A program made the translations under genes and the position numbers. The notes beneath the pieces were generated by a model, which was not told where the DNA came from, made no database searches, and saw only the letters and a program-made list of their open reading frames with translations. A stretch of 64,000 bases of DNA, taken from DASYLJ01 sp964432595 (GTDB lineage: Bacteria > Desulfobacterota > Binatia > DP-6). The stretch covers positions 1 through 64,000 of the forward strand of contig CAYSOF010000008.1 of assembly GCA_964432595.1 (NCBI GenBank). The letters are read 5' to 3'. Below are positions 17,682 through 29,498 of the stretch, in pieces. Every line of letters starts with the position of its first letter. Within the stretch, counting starts at the first letter, position 1.

Positions 17682-18476
17682 TCATTCAGCCCAATTGGGC
17701 TTGCGCTTGCCCGCGAAGGCGCTCATGCCCTCCGCCGCTTCCGCCGACGCGAACAGCGCACCGATCCGCTCCTCGGCGTACGCGAACGCCTCGTCCATCG
17801 GCAGCCGCGCGACGGTGCGCACCAGCTGCTTCGCTTCGCGGACGGCGATCGGGCCGCCGAGCGCGATCTGGTCGACGTCGGCTTGCACGGCAGCCGCCAG
17901 CTCGGCCGCCGGCACGGCGCGATGGAGCAATCCGTACTCGACCGCGGTCGTCGCGGCGAAGCGCTCGCCGGTCAGGAAGAGACGCATCGTCTGATGCATG
18001 CCGAGCTTCGGCAGCACGACGACGGAGATCATCGCCGGAATGACGCCGATGCGCACCTCGCTGAAGCTGAACGCCACGGACTCGGCGGCGATCCCGATGT
18101 CGCACGCGGCCACGAGCCCCACCCCGCCGCCGAACGCGTGCCCGTTCACCGCGGCGATCACGGGCTTCGGCGCGTCCCAGATGCGCTTCAGCAGCGCGAC
18201 GAACGGGTTCTGGACGCCCGCGCCCGGCGCGACGGCATCGCCGCCGCGGTTCTTGAGATCGGCGCCGGCGCAGAAGCTCGGCCCCTCGCCCGTCAGCACG
18301 ATGCAGCGGACGGCGTCGTCGGCGGTCGCAGCGTCGAGATGCCGGTTCAGCTCGGACACCATCGCGGACGACAACGCGTTGCGCGTCTGCGGGGATGCGA
18401 GCGTGATCCACGCGGCGCGGCCGCGGATCTCGTAGCGGGTGACGGTGGGGTCGGCCATGGCTCGACGGGGAGGCAT
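17682..18476 (-). CDS. Enoyl-CoA hydratase/isomerase family protein
   Basis: Crotonase-fold enzyme of 264 aa, or 258 aa if the second ATG at 18458 (MADPTVTRY) is used, which better fits the family N-terminus. Oxyanion-hole segments SFCAGADLKNRG and VNGHAFGGGVGLVAACDI are present, with the acidic residue region FSEVRIGVIPAMIS. Between a biotin carboxylase subunit and AtuA it most likely hydrates a 3-methylglutaconyl-CoA-type or isohexenylglutaconyl-CoA intermediate, as AtuE/LiuC do; the exact substrate is inference. Confidence 0.87.
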   Translation of the reverse strand: MPPRRAMADPTVTRYEIRGRAAWITLASPQTRNALSSAMVSELNRHLDAATADDAVRCIVLTGEGPSFCAGADLKNRGGDAVAPGAGVQNPFVALLKRIWDAPKPVIAAVNGHAFGGGVGLVAACDIGIAAESVAFSFSEVRIGVIPAMISVVVLPKLGMHQTMRLFLTGERFAATTAVEYGLLHRAVPAAELAAAVQADVDQIALGGPIAVREAKQLVRTVARLPMDEAFAYAEERIGALFASAEAAEGMSAFAGKRKPNWAE

Positions 18477-18504
18477 AAACGCTGGGCGCCCCGCCCGTCA
18501 ACGA

Positions 18505-20466
<1,962 letters not shown>

Positions 20467-20477
20467 GGCGGACTTCT

Positions 20478-21947
20478 TTACGAGAGTCGGGCGCGCGAGG
20501 CGAGCGCCACGCGTTCGGCGGTCCTGAGCCCGCCGAGGGCCGCCGCCAGCGTGCTCTGCCCGGGGAACATGGTGTCGCCGACCAGATGCAGCCCCGGCGC
20601 GATGGTCGGCGGAAACAACCCGACGTAGTGGCCGAGGCCGCGGCGGCGCGGAATGCCGCCGACGCATCCCTGCGCGCGCCCCGTGAAGCGCTCGAACGTC
20701 CGTGGCGACGCCGTCAGCTCGTGCACGACCGCATCGCGCCACTCGGGAACGTGCGTGCGCAGCCCGGTGCGGATGCGCTCCTGGATGCCGTCCAGGTAAG
20801 CGCCCCGCTCCGTCGCCGGCAGCCCACGCAGGCGGCGCAACGGCACGTGCGTGGACACCGTCACGCGGCGTTCGCCTTCCGACGCGTCGCTCATGCTGCA
20901 GAAGAAGTGATTGCCCTCGACGAACGGCGCCGACGGGTCCTGCACCACCTGCACGTGGAACGCGTCGGGCGATCGCACCGCCTCCGGGCGCACGACGAGA
21001 TACTGCATGCAGGCGCCCCAGCCGTCGTCGAGCGCGGCGGCGAGCGTGGCGAGCGACGCGGGCGGATCGTCGACCAGCCGCGCGACGTCCTGCGGCAGCA
21101 GGTTCGCCACGACCTGCCCCGCGGCGAGCGTCCCATGGCGCGTGACGACGCGCCACGCGTCGCCGTCGCGCTCGAGACGCCGCACGCGGCTGGCGAGCCG
21201 CACGTCGCCGCCGCGCGCGCGGATCGCCGCGACGAGCCCCCAGGCGAGGTTCCCGATGCCGCCGCGGACGTGCGCCGTGCCGCGATACCAGTAGTCCATC
21301 GTGCCGAGCGCGAACGGCGCTTCGGCATCGTCGGCCGCGCACTGGACGGTGATCTGGCAGAGCGCGTTCAGGTACGTCACGAGCGGCGCGAAGTCGCGCA
21401 GGCCGTCGGCGCGCAGCAGCGAGCCGAGCGAGCGACCGACGACGCCGAGAAGCGGAAGATACGCCGGCACGCGCAGCGCGTGGCGCGCCAGGCTCGTCAG
21501 GTCGAGCGGCGGCAGCAGCGACGGGTCGTCGAGCAGCGTCCACAGCACGTCGGCGACGCGCCGCTGGCGCGCGAGGAATCGGCGTAGCCCGTCGACGGGA
21601 CAGCCCGGCACCGCTTCGAATTGGCGGACGAGTGCCTCGCGATCACGTCCGACGACGAGGCGCAGACCGGGCGCACGCAGCTCGGCGATCGGGTCGATCC
21701 AGTCGACGACGACGTCGAGCCCGTACGCGTCGATCCAGCGGGCGAAGAGCTGCCCTGCGCCGAGGCCCGAGAACAGCGTCGCGCCCGACTCGAAGCGATG
21801 GCCGCCGCGCGTGAACGTGCTGGCGCAGCCGCCGGGATAGCGCAGCGTCTCCAGGACGACGACGCGCGCGCCGCGCTCCGCGAGCCGCAGCGCGACCGCG
21901 AGGCCGCCGAAGCCCGCGCCGACGACGGCGACGTCGTACGTGCTCAG
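20478..21947 (-). CDS. FAD-dependent oxidoreductase, phytoene-desaturase/retinol-saturase-like
   Basis: About 489 aa with an N-terminal dinucleotide-binding loop VVGAGFGGLAVALRLAERG and the acidic VVVLE end of beta-2. PGGCASTFTRGGHRFESGA is the typical CrtI/amine-oxidase motif, and the C-terminal FAD contact is GLHLVGDTMFPGQSTLAAA. The start is unclear: CTG 21947 overlaps the amidohydrolase stop as CTGA, while GTG 21989 adds 14 residues. It could be a carotenoid or polyprenyl desaturase/saturase; within this operon an isoprenoid substrate is plausible but inferred. Confidence 0.83.
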   Translation of the reverse strand: MSTYDVAVVGAGFGGLAVALRLAERGARVVVLETLRYPGGCASTFTRGGHRFESGATLFSGLGAGQLFARWIDAYGLDVVVDWIDPIAELRAPGLRLVVGRDREALVRQFEAVPGCPVDGLRRFLARQRRVADVLWTLLDDPSLLPPLDLTSLARHALRVPAYLPLLGVVGRSLGSLLRADGLRDFAPLVTYLNALCQITVQCAADDAEAPFALGTMDYWYRGTAHVRGGIGNLAWGLVAAIRARGGDVRLASRVRRLERDGDAWRVVTRHGTLAAGQVVANLLPQDVARLVDDPPASLATLAAALDDGWGACMQYLVVRPEAVRSPDAFHVQVVQDPSAPFVEGNHFFCSMSDASEGERRVTVSTHVPLRRLRGLPATERGAYLDGIQERIRTGLRTHVPEWRDAVVHELTASPRTFERFTGRAQGCVGGIPRRRGLGHYVGLFPPTIAPGLHLVGDTMFPGQSTLAAALGGLRTAERVALASRARLS

Positions 21948-23101
21948 CGCGGCGCCGGGATGCCGTACAGCTCCGACCAGTTGTCCCACAGGATCTTCCG
22001 CTGCGAGGCTACCGGGATCGGCAGCGTGCGGAAGGCCTCCACCGCCTTCGGGAACTTCGAGTCGGCGTGCGGGTAGTCGGTCGAGAACACCAACCGGTCG
22101 TCGCCGAACACCTCGAGGTAGTGCCGCACGGTCTCCTCGTCCGCCTCGCACGACAGCCAGCAGTTGCGGCGCAGGTAGTCCGACGGCTTCATCGTGAGCT
22201 CCGGCGCTTCCCACTTGCCGAGCCACTCCCAGTGCTCGTCGAGCCGGTAGAAGAGCCACGGCGCCCACGAGCAGTTACCTTCCAGCAGTGCCACCTTGAG
22301 CTTCGGAAAGCGTTCGAGCACGCCGCCCGCCGTGAGGCTCACCGCCACGGTCATGATGCCGAGCGGCTGACTGAACGTGTGCCACATCATCAGCTTGTCG
22401 AGCACCTCGAGCGAGAAGTCCGGCTTCAGGTGGTTCTGCCCGCCGCCGTGGAACGCGATCGGGATGCCGAGCCGCTCGCACTCGGCCCACAGCGGATCGT
22501 ACGCGGGATGATGCCAGGGACGACGGTTCACCGAGCCCGGCGAGAGGAAGACGGTGCGGAACCCGAGCTCTTCGACGCAGCGACGCGTCTCGAGCACCGC
22601 GGCCTCGGGATCGTGCGGCGCGATCATGCCGGCGCCGAAGAACCGATCGGGATGCGCGCGCACGAAGTCGTGCAGCCAGTCGTTGTAGGCGCGCGCGATC
22701 GCCGCGGCGAACGGCGGCTCGAGCCCGTCGGGCCCCATGATGGTGGGCGTGTCGAGGCCCAGCACGAAGAGCCCGCGCGTCGGGAACAGGACGGCCAGGT
22801 CGAGCCCCTCGGCGTCCATCGCGTCCTTCTGCGAGTCGGGGCTCCAGCCCTGCTTCTCGGCGGCGGAGTACGGACCTTCCGTCTCGGCCTTCCACGCGGG
22901 CGACCGCTCGGCCTGCGGCCGCACGATGCCGAGCCGCAGCAGGACGTGCGACTTCACCCGCACGCGCATGTCGCGCTGCATCTCCGTGAGGCCGACGGGC
23001 GCCACGTGCCGCCACCTCGGATCGATGTAGCGCTGCCACAGGTCCGGCGGCTCGAAGATGTGCATGTCGCAGTCGGCGACGAGCTCTCGGGTCGACGTCA
23101 C
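21944..23101 (-). CDS. Amidohydrolase-2 family metal-dependent hydrolase
   Basis: 385 aa from GTG 23101, which has GGAGG five bases upstream; the frame stays open to 23176 but that part looks non-coding. The protein has the DCDMHIFEP metal-binding start, AFHGGGQ in the middle of the barrel, and VFSTDYPHAD near the end, the signature of TIM-barrel amidohydrolase_2 enzymes (ACMSD-like decarboxylases or hydrolases). The substrate is unknown. It begins the tightly packed catabolic run leading to AtuA, and its stop overlaps the next gene. Confidence 0.85.
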   Translation of the reverse strand: MTSTRELVADCDMHIFEPPDLWQRYIDPRWRHVAPVGLTEMQRDMRVRVKSHVLLRLGIVRPQAERSPAWKAETEGPYSAAEKQGWSPDSQKDAMDAEGLDLAVLFPTRGLFVLGLDTPTIMGPDGLEPPFAAAIARAYNDWLHDFVRAHPDRFFGAGMIAPHDPEAAVLETRRCVEELGFRTVFLSPGSVNRRPWHHPAYDPLWAECERLGIPIAFHGGGQNHLKPDFSLEVLDKLMMWHTFSQPLGIMTVAVSLTAGGVLERFPKLKVALLEGNCSWAPWLFYRLDEHWEWLGKWEAPELTMKPSDYLRRNCWLSCEADEETVRHYLEVFGDDRLVFSTDYPHADSKFPKAVEAFRTLPIPVASQRKILWDNWSELYGIPAPR

Positions 23102-23138
23102 GCGGCCTCCAATCGGTCGATCGATCGATGCACGGGCG

Positions 23139-24638
23139 TTAGCGCACGTCGTGGCTCGCCGTCCAGACCCGTTCATCTCGCAACACCCATCGCGACGTGG
23201 TGACCCGCCGCGCCAGGTGCTCGTCGTGCGTGACGAGCAGCAGCGCGCCCGGAAACTCCGCGAGCATCGTCTCGAGCCGCTCGATCGACGGCAGGTCGAG
23301 GTGGTTCGTCGGCTCGTCGAGGACGAGCGCCCAGACGCCGCGCCCGAGCGCCGTCGCCAGCGCGAGCTTGCGCGCTTCGCCGGGCGACGGCTCGGGCGAC
23401 GCGAGCAGCCGGGCGGGATCGACGCCGAGGAGCGACACGAACGTCATCGTGCGACCGCGGACGTCGGGCGGCAGCGCGCGGGCCTCGGCGAGGAGCCGGC
23501 GGCCCTCGCCGGCGTCGAGCTCCTGCGGCAGCAGGAGGATGCGTTCCGCCGGCACGGTCCGCGCGTCGACCAGCGCGTGCAGCAGCGTGCTCTTGCCGGC
23601 GCCGTTGGGACCCTGCAGGTGCACGCGATCGGTGCGCCCGAGCGTCAGCGCGACGTCGCGCAGTAGCACGCGCGAGCCGACACGTAGCTCCGGGCACGCC
23701 AGCGAGAGCGGCACCCCGACGGGCGCGGCCTCGTAGCCGATCGCGAACGCGGCGCCGTGCGTGCGATCGATGGGATGCTCGGCGAGGTCGGTGCGCACGC
23801 GCTCGAGCTCCGTGGCGATACGACGGGTGTCGCGCGCCGCCGCGATCTCTGCCGACCGCCCGCGCGTCGCTTTGTACGCGGCGCGCGCCGCGCTGTCGTG
23901 GATGTTCTTCATGTGCGCGCTCGTCTTCATGTCGCGCGCGACGGCATCGCGCCGCACGAGCGACTGCGTGAGACGTGACTCCAGCCGGCGGCGCGACGAC
24001 GACAGCGCATCGGTCACGGTCTGCCGGCGCCGCCGTTCGTCGTCGCGGATCGCGCGCGCTGCCGAGAACGCGCAGGGAACGTGTCGTATCCTGCCGGCGT
24101 CGAGCCAGAGCGTACTGCGGGTCAGCGTGTCGAGCAGCGTGCGGTCGTGCGACACGATGATGCCGATGCCGTCGAACCGGCGCAGCGCGCCCACGAGGAT
24201 CGCCCGCCCGTCGGCGTCGAGGTGGTTCGTCGGCTCGTCGAGCAGCAACACGTCGGGCGCCGAGACGAGCGCCGCCGCGATCTGCCATCGCTTGCGCTCG
24301 CCGGGCGAGAGCGAGGGCCAACGATCGAGCACCGCCGGATCCAGTCGCAGCTGCGCGCGCAGCCGGACGGCGGCGCGCGACGCATCGGCCGCAAGACGGT
24401 CGACGTCGTCGTCGCGCGCGGCCACCTCCTGTGGACAGAGCCGCCACACCGACGGACGCCGGATCGTCCCGGCGTCGGCAACGAGGTCGCCGGTCACGAG
24501 CCGGAGCAGCGTCGTCTTGCCGGCGCCGTTGGCGCCGACGAGACCGTGCCAGCCCGGCTCGAGGCGCAGCGAGACGTCGGACAGGAGCGGCACGGCGTCC
24601 GCGTGCGCGAACGACACGTGGTCGAGCGACAGGAACAT
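23139..24638 (-). CDS. ABC-F family ATPase
   Basis: 499 aa with two ABC ATPase modules and no membrane segments. Module 1 has Walker A GANGAGKTT (35-43), signature LSPGERKRW and DEPTNHLD. Module 2 has GPNGAGKS, a PSPGEARKLALA signature and VLDEPTNHLD. The modules are joined by an Arg-rich helical linker as in ABC-F proteins, which act on ribosomes in translation control or antibiotic protection. The mRNA leader contains a 7-bp hairpin just before GGAGGA. Which ABC-F subtype it is cannot be said. Confidence 0.92.
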   Translation of the reverse strand: MFLSLDHVSFAHADAVPLLSDVSLRLEPGWHGLVGANGAGKTTLLRLVTGDLVADAGTIRRPSVWRLCPQEVAARDDDVDRLAADASRAAVRLRAQLRLDPAVLDRWPSLSPGERKRWQIAAALVSAPDVLLLDEPTNHLDADGRAILVGALRRFDGIGIIVSHDRTLLDTLTRSTLWLDAGRIRHVPCAFSAARAIRDDERRRRQTVTDALSSSRRRLESRLTQSLVRRDAVARDMKTSAHMKNIHDSAARAAYKATRGRSAEIAAARDTRRIATELERVRTDLAEHPIDRTHGAAFAIGYEAAPVGVPLSLACPELRVGSRVLLRDVALTLGRTDRVHLQGPNGAGKSTLLHALVDARTVPAERILLLPQELDAGEGRRLLAEARALPPDVRGRTMTFVSLLGVDPARLLASPEPSPGEARKLALATALGRGVWALVLDEPTNHLDLPSIERLETMLAEFPGALLLVTHDEHLARRVTTSRWVLRDERVWTASHDVR

Positions 24639-24650
24639 GGGAACACTCCT

Positions 24651-24668
24651 CCGCCGCGTTGGCGGCGG
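24651..24668 (-). promoter_or_regulatory. Leader hairpin next to the ABC-F ribosome binding site
   Basis: CCGCCGC pairs with GCGGCGG around a 4-nt loop, ending at the edge of the GGAGGA ribosome binding site 13 bases before the ABC-F start. The position would allow control of initiation, but a random GC-rich stem cannot be excluded. Confidence 0.35.
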
Positions 24669-24878
24669 GGCATCGGGTGGATCCGAGCGGGAGCGTTCAG
24701 TGGCGCATGGTCGGCCGCGAGGCCATCCCGACCTTAGGGGCCGTCGTCCACGGGGTCAACCGCTGCCCGATGGTACCGCAGACCGCGCAGCGGCACGGTT
24801 CCCGCAAATCGGACGCAGGCGAGGCCAGTCCCATCAAGCAGATCGGTGGCATCGCGGTTGCTCCACGCGCACCTGGAA

Positions 24879-27812
24879 ATGTTGTCCGTCGTGCGCGCCA
24901 CCTTGATGGCCTCCCTGCTGGCGAGCTCCGCGCTGGCGGCCGACGCACCCTACCTGCTGTGCTACGCGACGCGGCCCGCGACGCGGGAGCGCGCCGGCGT
25001 GGCGATGCCGTCCGTCGTGTGTCGGCCGGCGGCCACGACCGACGCCCCGACCGTGGACGGCGCGCTGCTGGTCGGATGGCCCGCGGCGAGATCGACTGGC
25101 GCCGCGCCGCAGTCGGTGGACGTGGTCGACGAGCTAGGGCGACGCCGCCTGAGGACGGTGGGATCGCGCCTCGCGCTGCTCGCGCAGGACGGCGGCGACA
25201 CGCTCCAATCGTGCGACGCCGTGAAGCCGACGACCACCGCCCGGCGAACGCGCCTCGCGCTCACCGACACGAGCGGCGAGCACGTCGTCCGCCTCGGACG
25301 ACCGCGGCGCGTCTGCACGCCCACCGGCGGCACCACCGCGCACCTCGTCTGCTATCGCGCGTCCGAGGGACGGCGTGCACCGACGCCGGAGCCGTCCGAG
25401 GTCACCGTCGGCACGCCCGGCGGCGACGCGCTCATGCGCATGGGACGCCTGCGCGAGACGTGCATCCCCACCCTCGACGATCGCGTCCCGTCGCCGCCGA
25501 TCGGCTCGCCGCCCCCCGACCCGGGCCGGGTCGTGCTCGAGATATCGCCAGGGTCGCTGCGCGTCGATCCCGGCGCCACGCCGGCCTTTACCGCGACGGC
25601 GCGCCTGCCCGGAGGCGGAAGGCAGGACTGGACGAGCCGCGTGCGGTGGCGGTCGAGCGACCACACGATCGCGCGGCCGACCGGGAGCGTCTTCGAGACG
25701 GTCCGTCGCGGCACCGTGACCGTATCGGCGTTCGACCCGGCCACGGGCATCACGTCGGGCGATGCCTCGCTGACCGTTTTCTGGCCGCTCGAAAGGCTCA
25801 CGATCTCCCCGCACGGGGTCACCCTGAAGCCCGGCGAGGTCGAGAGCTTCACGGTGACGGGACACTTCACCGGCGGCGCCACGCGGAATCTCACCCAGCG
25901 GGTGGAATACTACGGGCGCCCATCCACGCAGGCGGTCGCGCGCGTGGTCGCCATCCCGAACGCGCCGGGGCGGCGCAGCCGCATCGAAGCCGTGGGTCCG
26001 GGCCATGCGGTCATCGGCGCGCGCGATCCCATCTCCGGGATCAAGACCACCGACGACGGCAACGACGCCATCGTCCGCGTCGCGGGTCCGGTGAGCTGGA
26101 TTGCCGTCGGCTACGAGGGAGCGTCCAGCTCGGTGCTGACCTTGCTCCCCGGCGAGGCACGCAGCCTGACGGCGATCGGACACTACCCCGACTGGAGCGA
26201 GCGCAACCTCACGCAGGGCTGCGACTGGAGCACGGGCGACCCGAGCGTTGCCGTCGCCCCCATGCCGGCGAACGACCGCAGCCGCATCGTCGCCGTCGCC
26301 CCCGGCACGACGACGGTGACGTGCCGCGATCCGGCGAGCGGCGTCGAGCGGACGACCGAGGTCGACGTCCTCGGCGAGCTCGTCGGCGTCGAGATCCGCG
26401 GCGACGCCTGGCCGCCGGTGTTCGCGCGCCATCCGCGCCGACTCACCGCGCGCGGCGTTTACGCCGGCTTCGAGAACATCCCGCACCGCGGACGGCGCAA
26501 CATGACCCAGGCGCTCGTCTGGGCCACGCGCGATCCCGACGTCGCGCTGGTGCCGAGCGCCGACCCCGATCGCTCACGCATCGAGGCCGTCGGCCACGGC
26601 ATCGCACGCATCTACGCCACCGATCCGGCGACCGGCCTCGTGTCCGACGACTTCGAGATGCCCGTCTACGGCGAGGTGAGCTCGATCACGCTCTCGACCG
26701 TGTATCGCGGGGACAGCGCCCCCTATCCGCTGGGGACGATGGTGAGGCTGCCGTTCCGGTACCGCGTCATGGGGACGTTCGAGGGCGGCGGCCGGCTCGG
26801 GCTGCACCGCTTCGCGCCCGACGAGATCGTCTGGGAGTCGAGCGCGCCCGATGTGCTCGCCCTGCTGGCGGACGGCATCACGATGCAGGCGATCGCGTCC
26901 GGTCAGGCGGCCATTTCCGCACGCCACCTTCCGACCGGCCTCGTCAGCAACGGCATCGAGCGCACGATCGAAGGTGCGCTCGCCGAGCTGCGGCTCGAGC
27001 CCGCGACCGCGGTGCGCGGCATCGGCGAGACCGAATCGCCGACGGCGTTCGGCCTCTACCCACCGGGCCACGAGTACCTCGTGACGCAGGAGCTCGCATA
27101 CACGTCGAGCGATCCGTCCGTCGTCGTCGCCACCAACGATCCGAACAGTCGGAGCCTGCTGCGCACCGTGGGGGCCGGCACCGCGACGATCACGGCCACG
27201 CACCCGCCGACCGGCGTGACCGCCGCGATGACGATCGACGTGCTCCCCGGGACGCTGTCGCGCATCACGATCAGCCCGCCGACGTCGACCATCGGCGTCG
27301 GACTCGGCCTCGGACGCGAGTTGACCGCCATCGGGCACTACCCGGACGGCCGCACGCTGAACGTCACGCAGCAGATGCAGTGGGCGTCGACGAACCCGCA
27401 GGTGGTGCTGGCCAGGAGCGATCCCGGCGAGCGCAGCGCGGTGCGCGGACTGATGCCGGGCACCGCGACGATCACCGCGCGCCATCCCTCGGGCCTGACG
27501 ACCGCCGACACCGGAGACGACGCGACGATCATCGTGCAGCGGGTCACGCGCATGTCGCTCACCCCGGCCGAGCGCACCGGCTCGGTCGGATCGACCGCGC
27601 GCTACACCGTCACGGGACGGCTGACCGACGGCACGCCGGTGAACCTGACGCAGCGAGCGTCCTTCTGGACCGACGACGCGAACGTGGCCGTCGCGGCCAA
27701 CGAGGACGGCGACCGCAGCGCCATCGAGCTGCTGGCGCCGGGAACGGTCACCGTGCGCGCCAACGTCGACGGCCTCATCGTCGGCCCGGCCACGCTGCAC
27801 GTGACGCCGTAG
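24879..27812 (+). CDS. Secreted protein with about eight BIG/Ig-like repeats
   Basis: 977 aa from ATG 24879; an earlier in-frame ATG at 24846 would spoil the signal peptide MLSVVRATLMASLLASSALA. Residues about 20-215 contain cysteine-bearing repeats of the form LGRPRRVCTP followed by HLVCYRAS, seen in surface proteins of related bacteria. From about 225 to the end, roughly eight 85-100-residue BIG-2-like units follow, with recurring GHYPDG..LNVTQ, a WxSxDP strand and DRSRIEAVGPG..TITA. No membrane anchor or sorting motif is visible at the C-terminus. Likely an exported adhesin or surface-layer-type protein; function not established. Confidence 0.82.
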   Translation: MLSVVRATLMASLLASSALAADAPYLLCYATRPATRERAGVAMPSVVCRPAATTDAPTVDGALLVGWPAARSTGAAPQSVDVVDELGRRRLRTVGSRLALLAQDGGDTLQSCDAVKPTTTARRTRLALTDTSGEHVVRLGRPRRVCTPTGGTTAHLVCYRASEGRRAPTPEPSEVTVGTPGGDALMRMGRLRETCIPTLDDRVPSPPIGSPPPDPGRVVLEISPGSLRVDPGATPAFTATARLPGGGRQDWTSRVRWRSSDHTIARPTGSVFETVRRGTVTVSAFDPATGITSGDASLTVFWPLERLTISPHGVTLKPGEVESFTVTGHFTGGATRNLTQRVEYYGRPSTQAVARVVAIPNAPGRRSRIEAVGPGHAVIGARDPISGIKTTDDGNDAIVRVAGPVSWIAVGYEGASSSVLTLLPGEARSLTAIGHYPDWSERNLTQGCDWSTGDPSVAVAPMPANDRSRIVAVAPGTTTVTCRDPASGVERTTEVDVLGELVGVEIRGDAWPPVFARHPRRLTARGVYAGFENIPHRGRRNMTQALVWATRDPDVALVPSADPDRSRIEAVGHGIARIYATDPATGLVSDDFEMPVYGEVSSITLSTVYRGDSAPYPLGTMVRLPFRYRVMGTFEGGGRLGLHRFAPDEIVWESSAPDVLALLADGITMQAIASGQAAISARHLPTGLVSNGIERTIEGALAELRLEPATAVRGIGETESPTAFGLYPPGHEYLVTQELAYTSSDPSVVVATNDPNSRSLLRTVGAGTATITATHPPTGVTAAMTIDVLPGTLSRITISPPTSTIGVGLGLGRELTAIGHYPDGRTLNVTQQMQWASTNPQVVLARSDPGERSAVRGLMPGTATITARHPSGLTTADTGDDATIIVQRVTRMSLTPAERTGSVGSTARYTVTGRLTDGTPVNLTQRASFWTDDANVAVAANEDGDRSAIELLAPGTVTVRANVDGLIVGPATLHVTP

Positions 27813-29498
27813 TCAGACCGCCAGCCGATCCAGCGCGGTGAGCCCGCTGCGCCGCCCGAGCGCGAAGGCAACGAACGACACGGCCGTCCCGCAGAGCACG
27901 GCGATGGCCGTCAGCATCACCTGCTCCTCGAACGTCGCGTGCGACGTCCGCGACATGCGGAGCACGCGCGCCAGCGGCCACGCCTCGATGGCGACGACGG
28001 CGCCGATCAGCGCGAGGCACGTCAGCATGTAGATGATGGCGCCGAAGCCGGTCGCGATCTGCGCCGCGTTCTGGCTGTCGAGCTTCGGATGGTGCGCGCC
28101 GAACGCCAGCCCGAGGCTCACGACCGCGCCCATCAGCGGGATCAGCGTCACGAGGAACGCCGACGTCACGAGCACCGGCACGCCGAGCAGCGTGTTCGTC
28201 GTGACGACGAGGCCCTCGGCGAACAGGACGAGCGGCACGAAGCCGATCCAGAACTTGCTCCACCAGAGCTTCTCGAGCGCGACGGGCGCCGTCCGCAGGA
28301 TCCACCACGCGCGGCCCTCGAGGCTCACCATCGGGTAGACGAAGCGCACCGCGATGGCCGTGGTGACGAACGAGCCCAGGCCGAGGTTCAGGATGGCCGC
28401 CATGTCGCGCATGGCGAGCGCCAGGCGCGAGCCGTCGTTCAGCGGCAGCGCCGAGAAGTTGTAGACGTAGATCGCGACGAGCGCGCACAGCAGCAGGAGC
28501 TGCGACCACTGGCTGGCGTCGCGCAGGAACACCGTCACGTCCTTCGTGAGGAGCAGGCCCGGCACGCGCGGTAGCGGCCACGTGAGCCGGGCGAGCCAAC
28601 GCGACAACGGCCGCTCGGCCTCGGCGGCGCGCACGCGGCCCGTCTGCGCCCGCGACCAGGCCGTCAGGAAGACCTGCTCGACGACCGTCGCGCTCACGAG
28701 GAACAACATGGCCGCGGTGAGCGCCAGCAGCGCCAGGTAGAAAAGCGGCTCGCCTTCGCGCGCGCCGAGCAACGGGATGAGCGTCTCCGCGGCCCACGTG
28801 CTGGGCACGTACGGCGAGCCCGACGCGCCGAAGCCCGCGAGGAACCCGGCGAACCCGACGAGGCCCGACGGATGCGCCAGCCGCTCGGGATCGAGCATCC
28901 GCACGACGACGACGACCGCGCCGACCATGAGGCCGACGCCGACCAGCAGGGCGTCGCGTGTGCCCCGGGCGGGGAACACCAGCACCAGCATCGTCGTGAC
29001 GAGCACGCCGAGCGCCGCCGGGATCACCAGGAACAGCAGCAGAACCGCCGCCGCGGCGAGGTAGTACGTCGGCCCGGCGTCGTAGACGACGCCGTAGGCG
29101 CCCAGCGCGGGAATGCCGACCAGCACCACCATCCACGACGACGACAGCAGCGTCTCGACGAACCGCGCGTGATGCAGCCGCCGGAACGGCAGCGGCGCGG
29201 CGAGGAGCGGCACGACGTCGGTCGCCAGGTAGAACGTGGTGAGCGCGGTCACCGTGTTCGAGATGAGCAGGATGCCGAAGAAGCTCAGGAACAGCAGCAC
29301 GAGGAGACGCTGGGTCAGCAGCGGACCGAAGTCGGCGAGCGTCTGGAAGTAGCCGAGGATGCGGCCGAACATCCAGAACGCCGCGAGCCAGAAGCCGATC
29401 GTGAGCACCCCGATCACGATCGGGCGCGCCGGGCCGCGGCGCAGCACGTTGCGCGTCGCGAGCCAGCGCGGCTCGAGCAGCGCGAGGACGGCCGTCAC
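27813..29498 (-). CDS. ABC-2-type transporter permease (large membrane protein)
   Basis: 561 aa with about 12 hydrophobic segments, for example IVIGVLTIGFWLAAFWMF near residue 27 and LLALTAAMLFLVSATVV in the middle. It resembles the putative ABC-2 exporter permeases of bacterial gliding-like or bacteriocin-type systems but has no sharp catalytic motif. It overlaps the ATPase gene by 4 nt, so the two form one transporter. Its stop abuts the convergent Ig-repeat gene with no space, so no separate terminator is visible. The transported substrate is unknown. Confidence 0.82.
   Translation of the reverse strand: MTAVLALLEPRWLATRNVLRRGPARPIVIGVLTIGFWLAAFWMFGRILGYFQTLADFGPLLTQRLLVLLFLSFFGILLISNTVTALTTFYLATDVVPLLAAPLPFRRLHHARFVETLLSSSWMVVLVGIPALGAYGVVYDAGPTYYLAAAAVLLLFLVIPAALGVLVTTMLVLVFPARGTRDALLVGVGLMVGAVVVVVRMLDPERLAHPSGLVGFAGFLAGFGASGSPYVPSTWAAETLIPLLGAREGEPLFYLALLALTAAMLFLVSATVVEQVFLTAWSRAQTGRVRAAEAERPLSRWLARLTWPLPRVPGLLLTKDVTVFLRDASQWSQLLLLCALVAIYVYNFSALPLNDGSRLALAMRDMAAILNLGLGSFVTTAIAVRFVYPMVSLEGRAWWILRTAPVALEKLWWSKFWIGFVPLVLFAEGLVVTTNTLLGVPVLVTSAFLVTLIPLMGAVVSLGLAFGAHHPKLDSQNAAQIATGFGAIIYMLTCLALIGAVVAIEAWPLARVLRMSRTSHATFEEQVMLTAIAVLCGTAVSFVAFALGRRSGLTALDRLAV

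Noticed and set aside
24431..27841. A 1136-codon plus-strand frame
   Set aside because: Shadow of the Ig-repeat gene and of the ABC-F gene; no signal peptide or domain.
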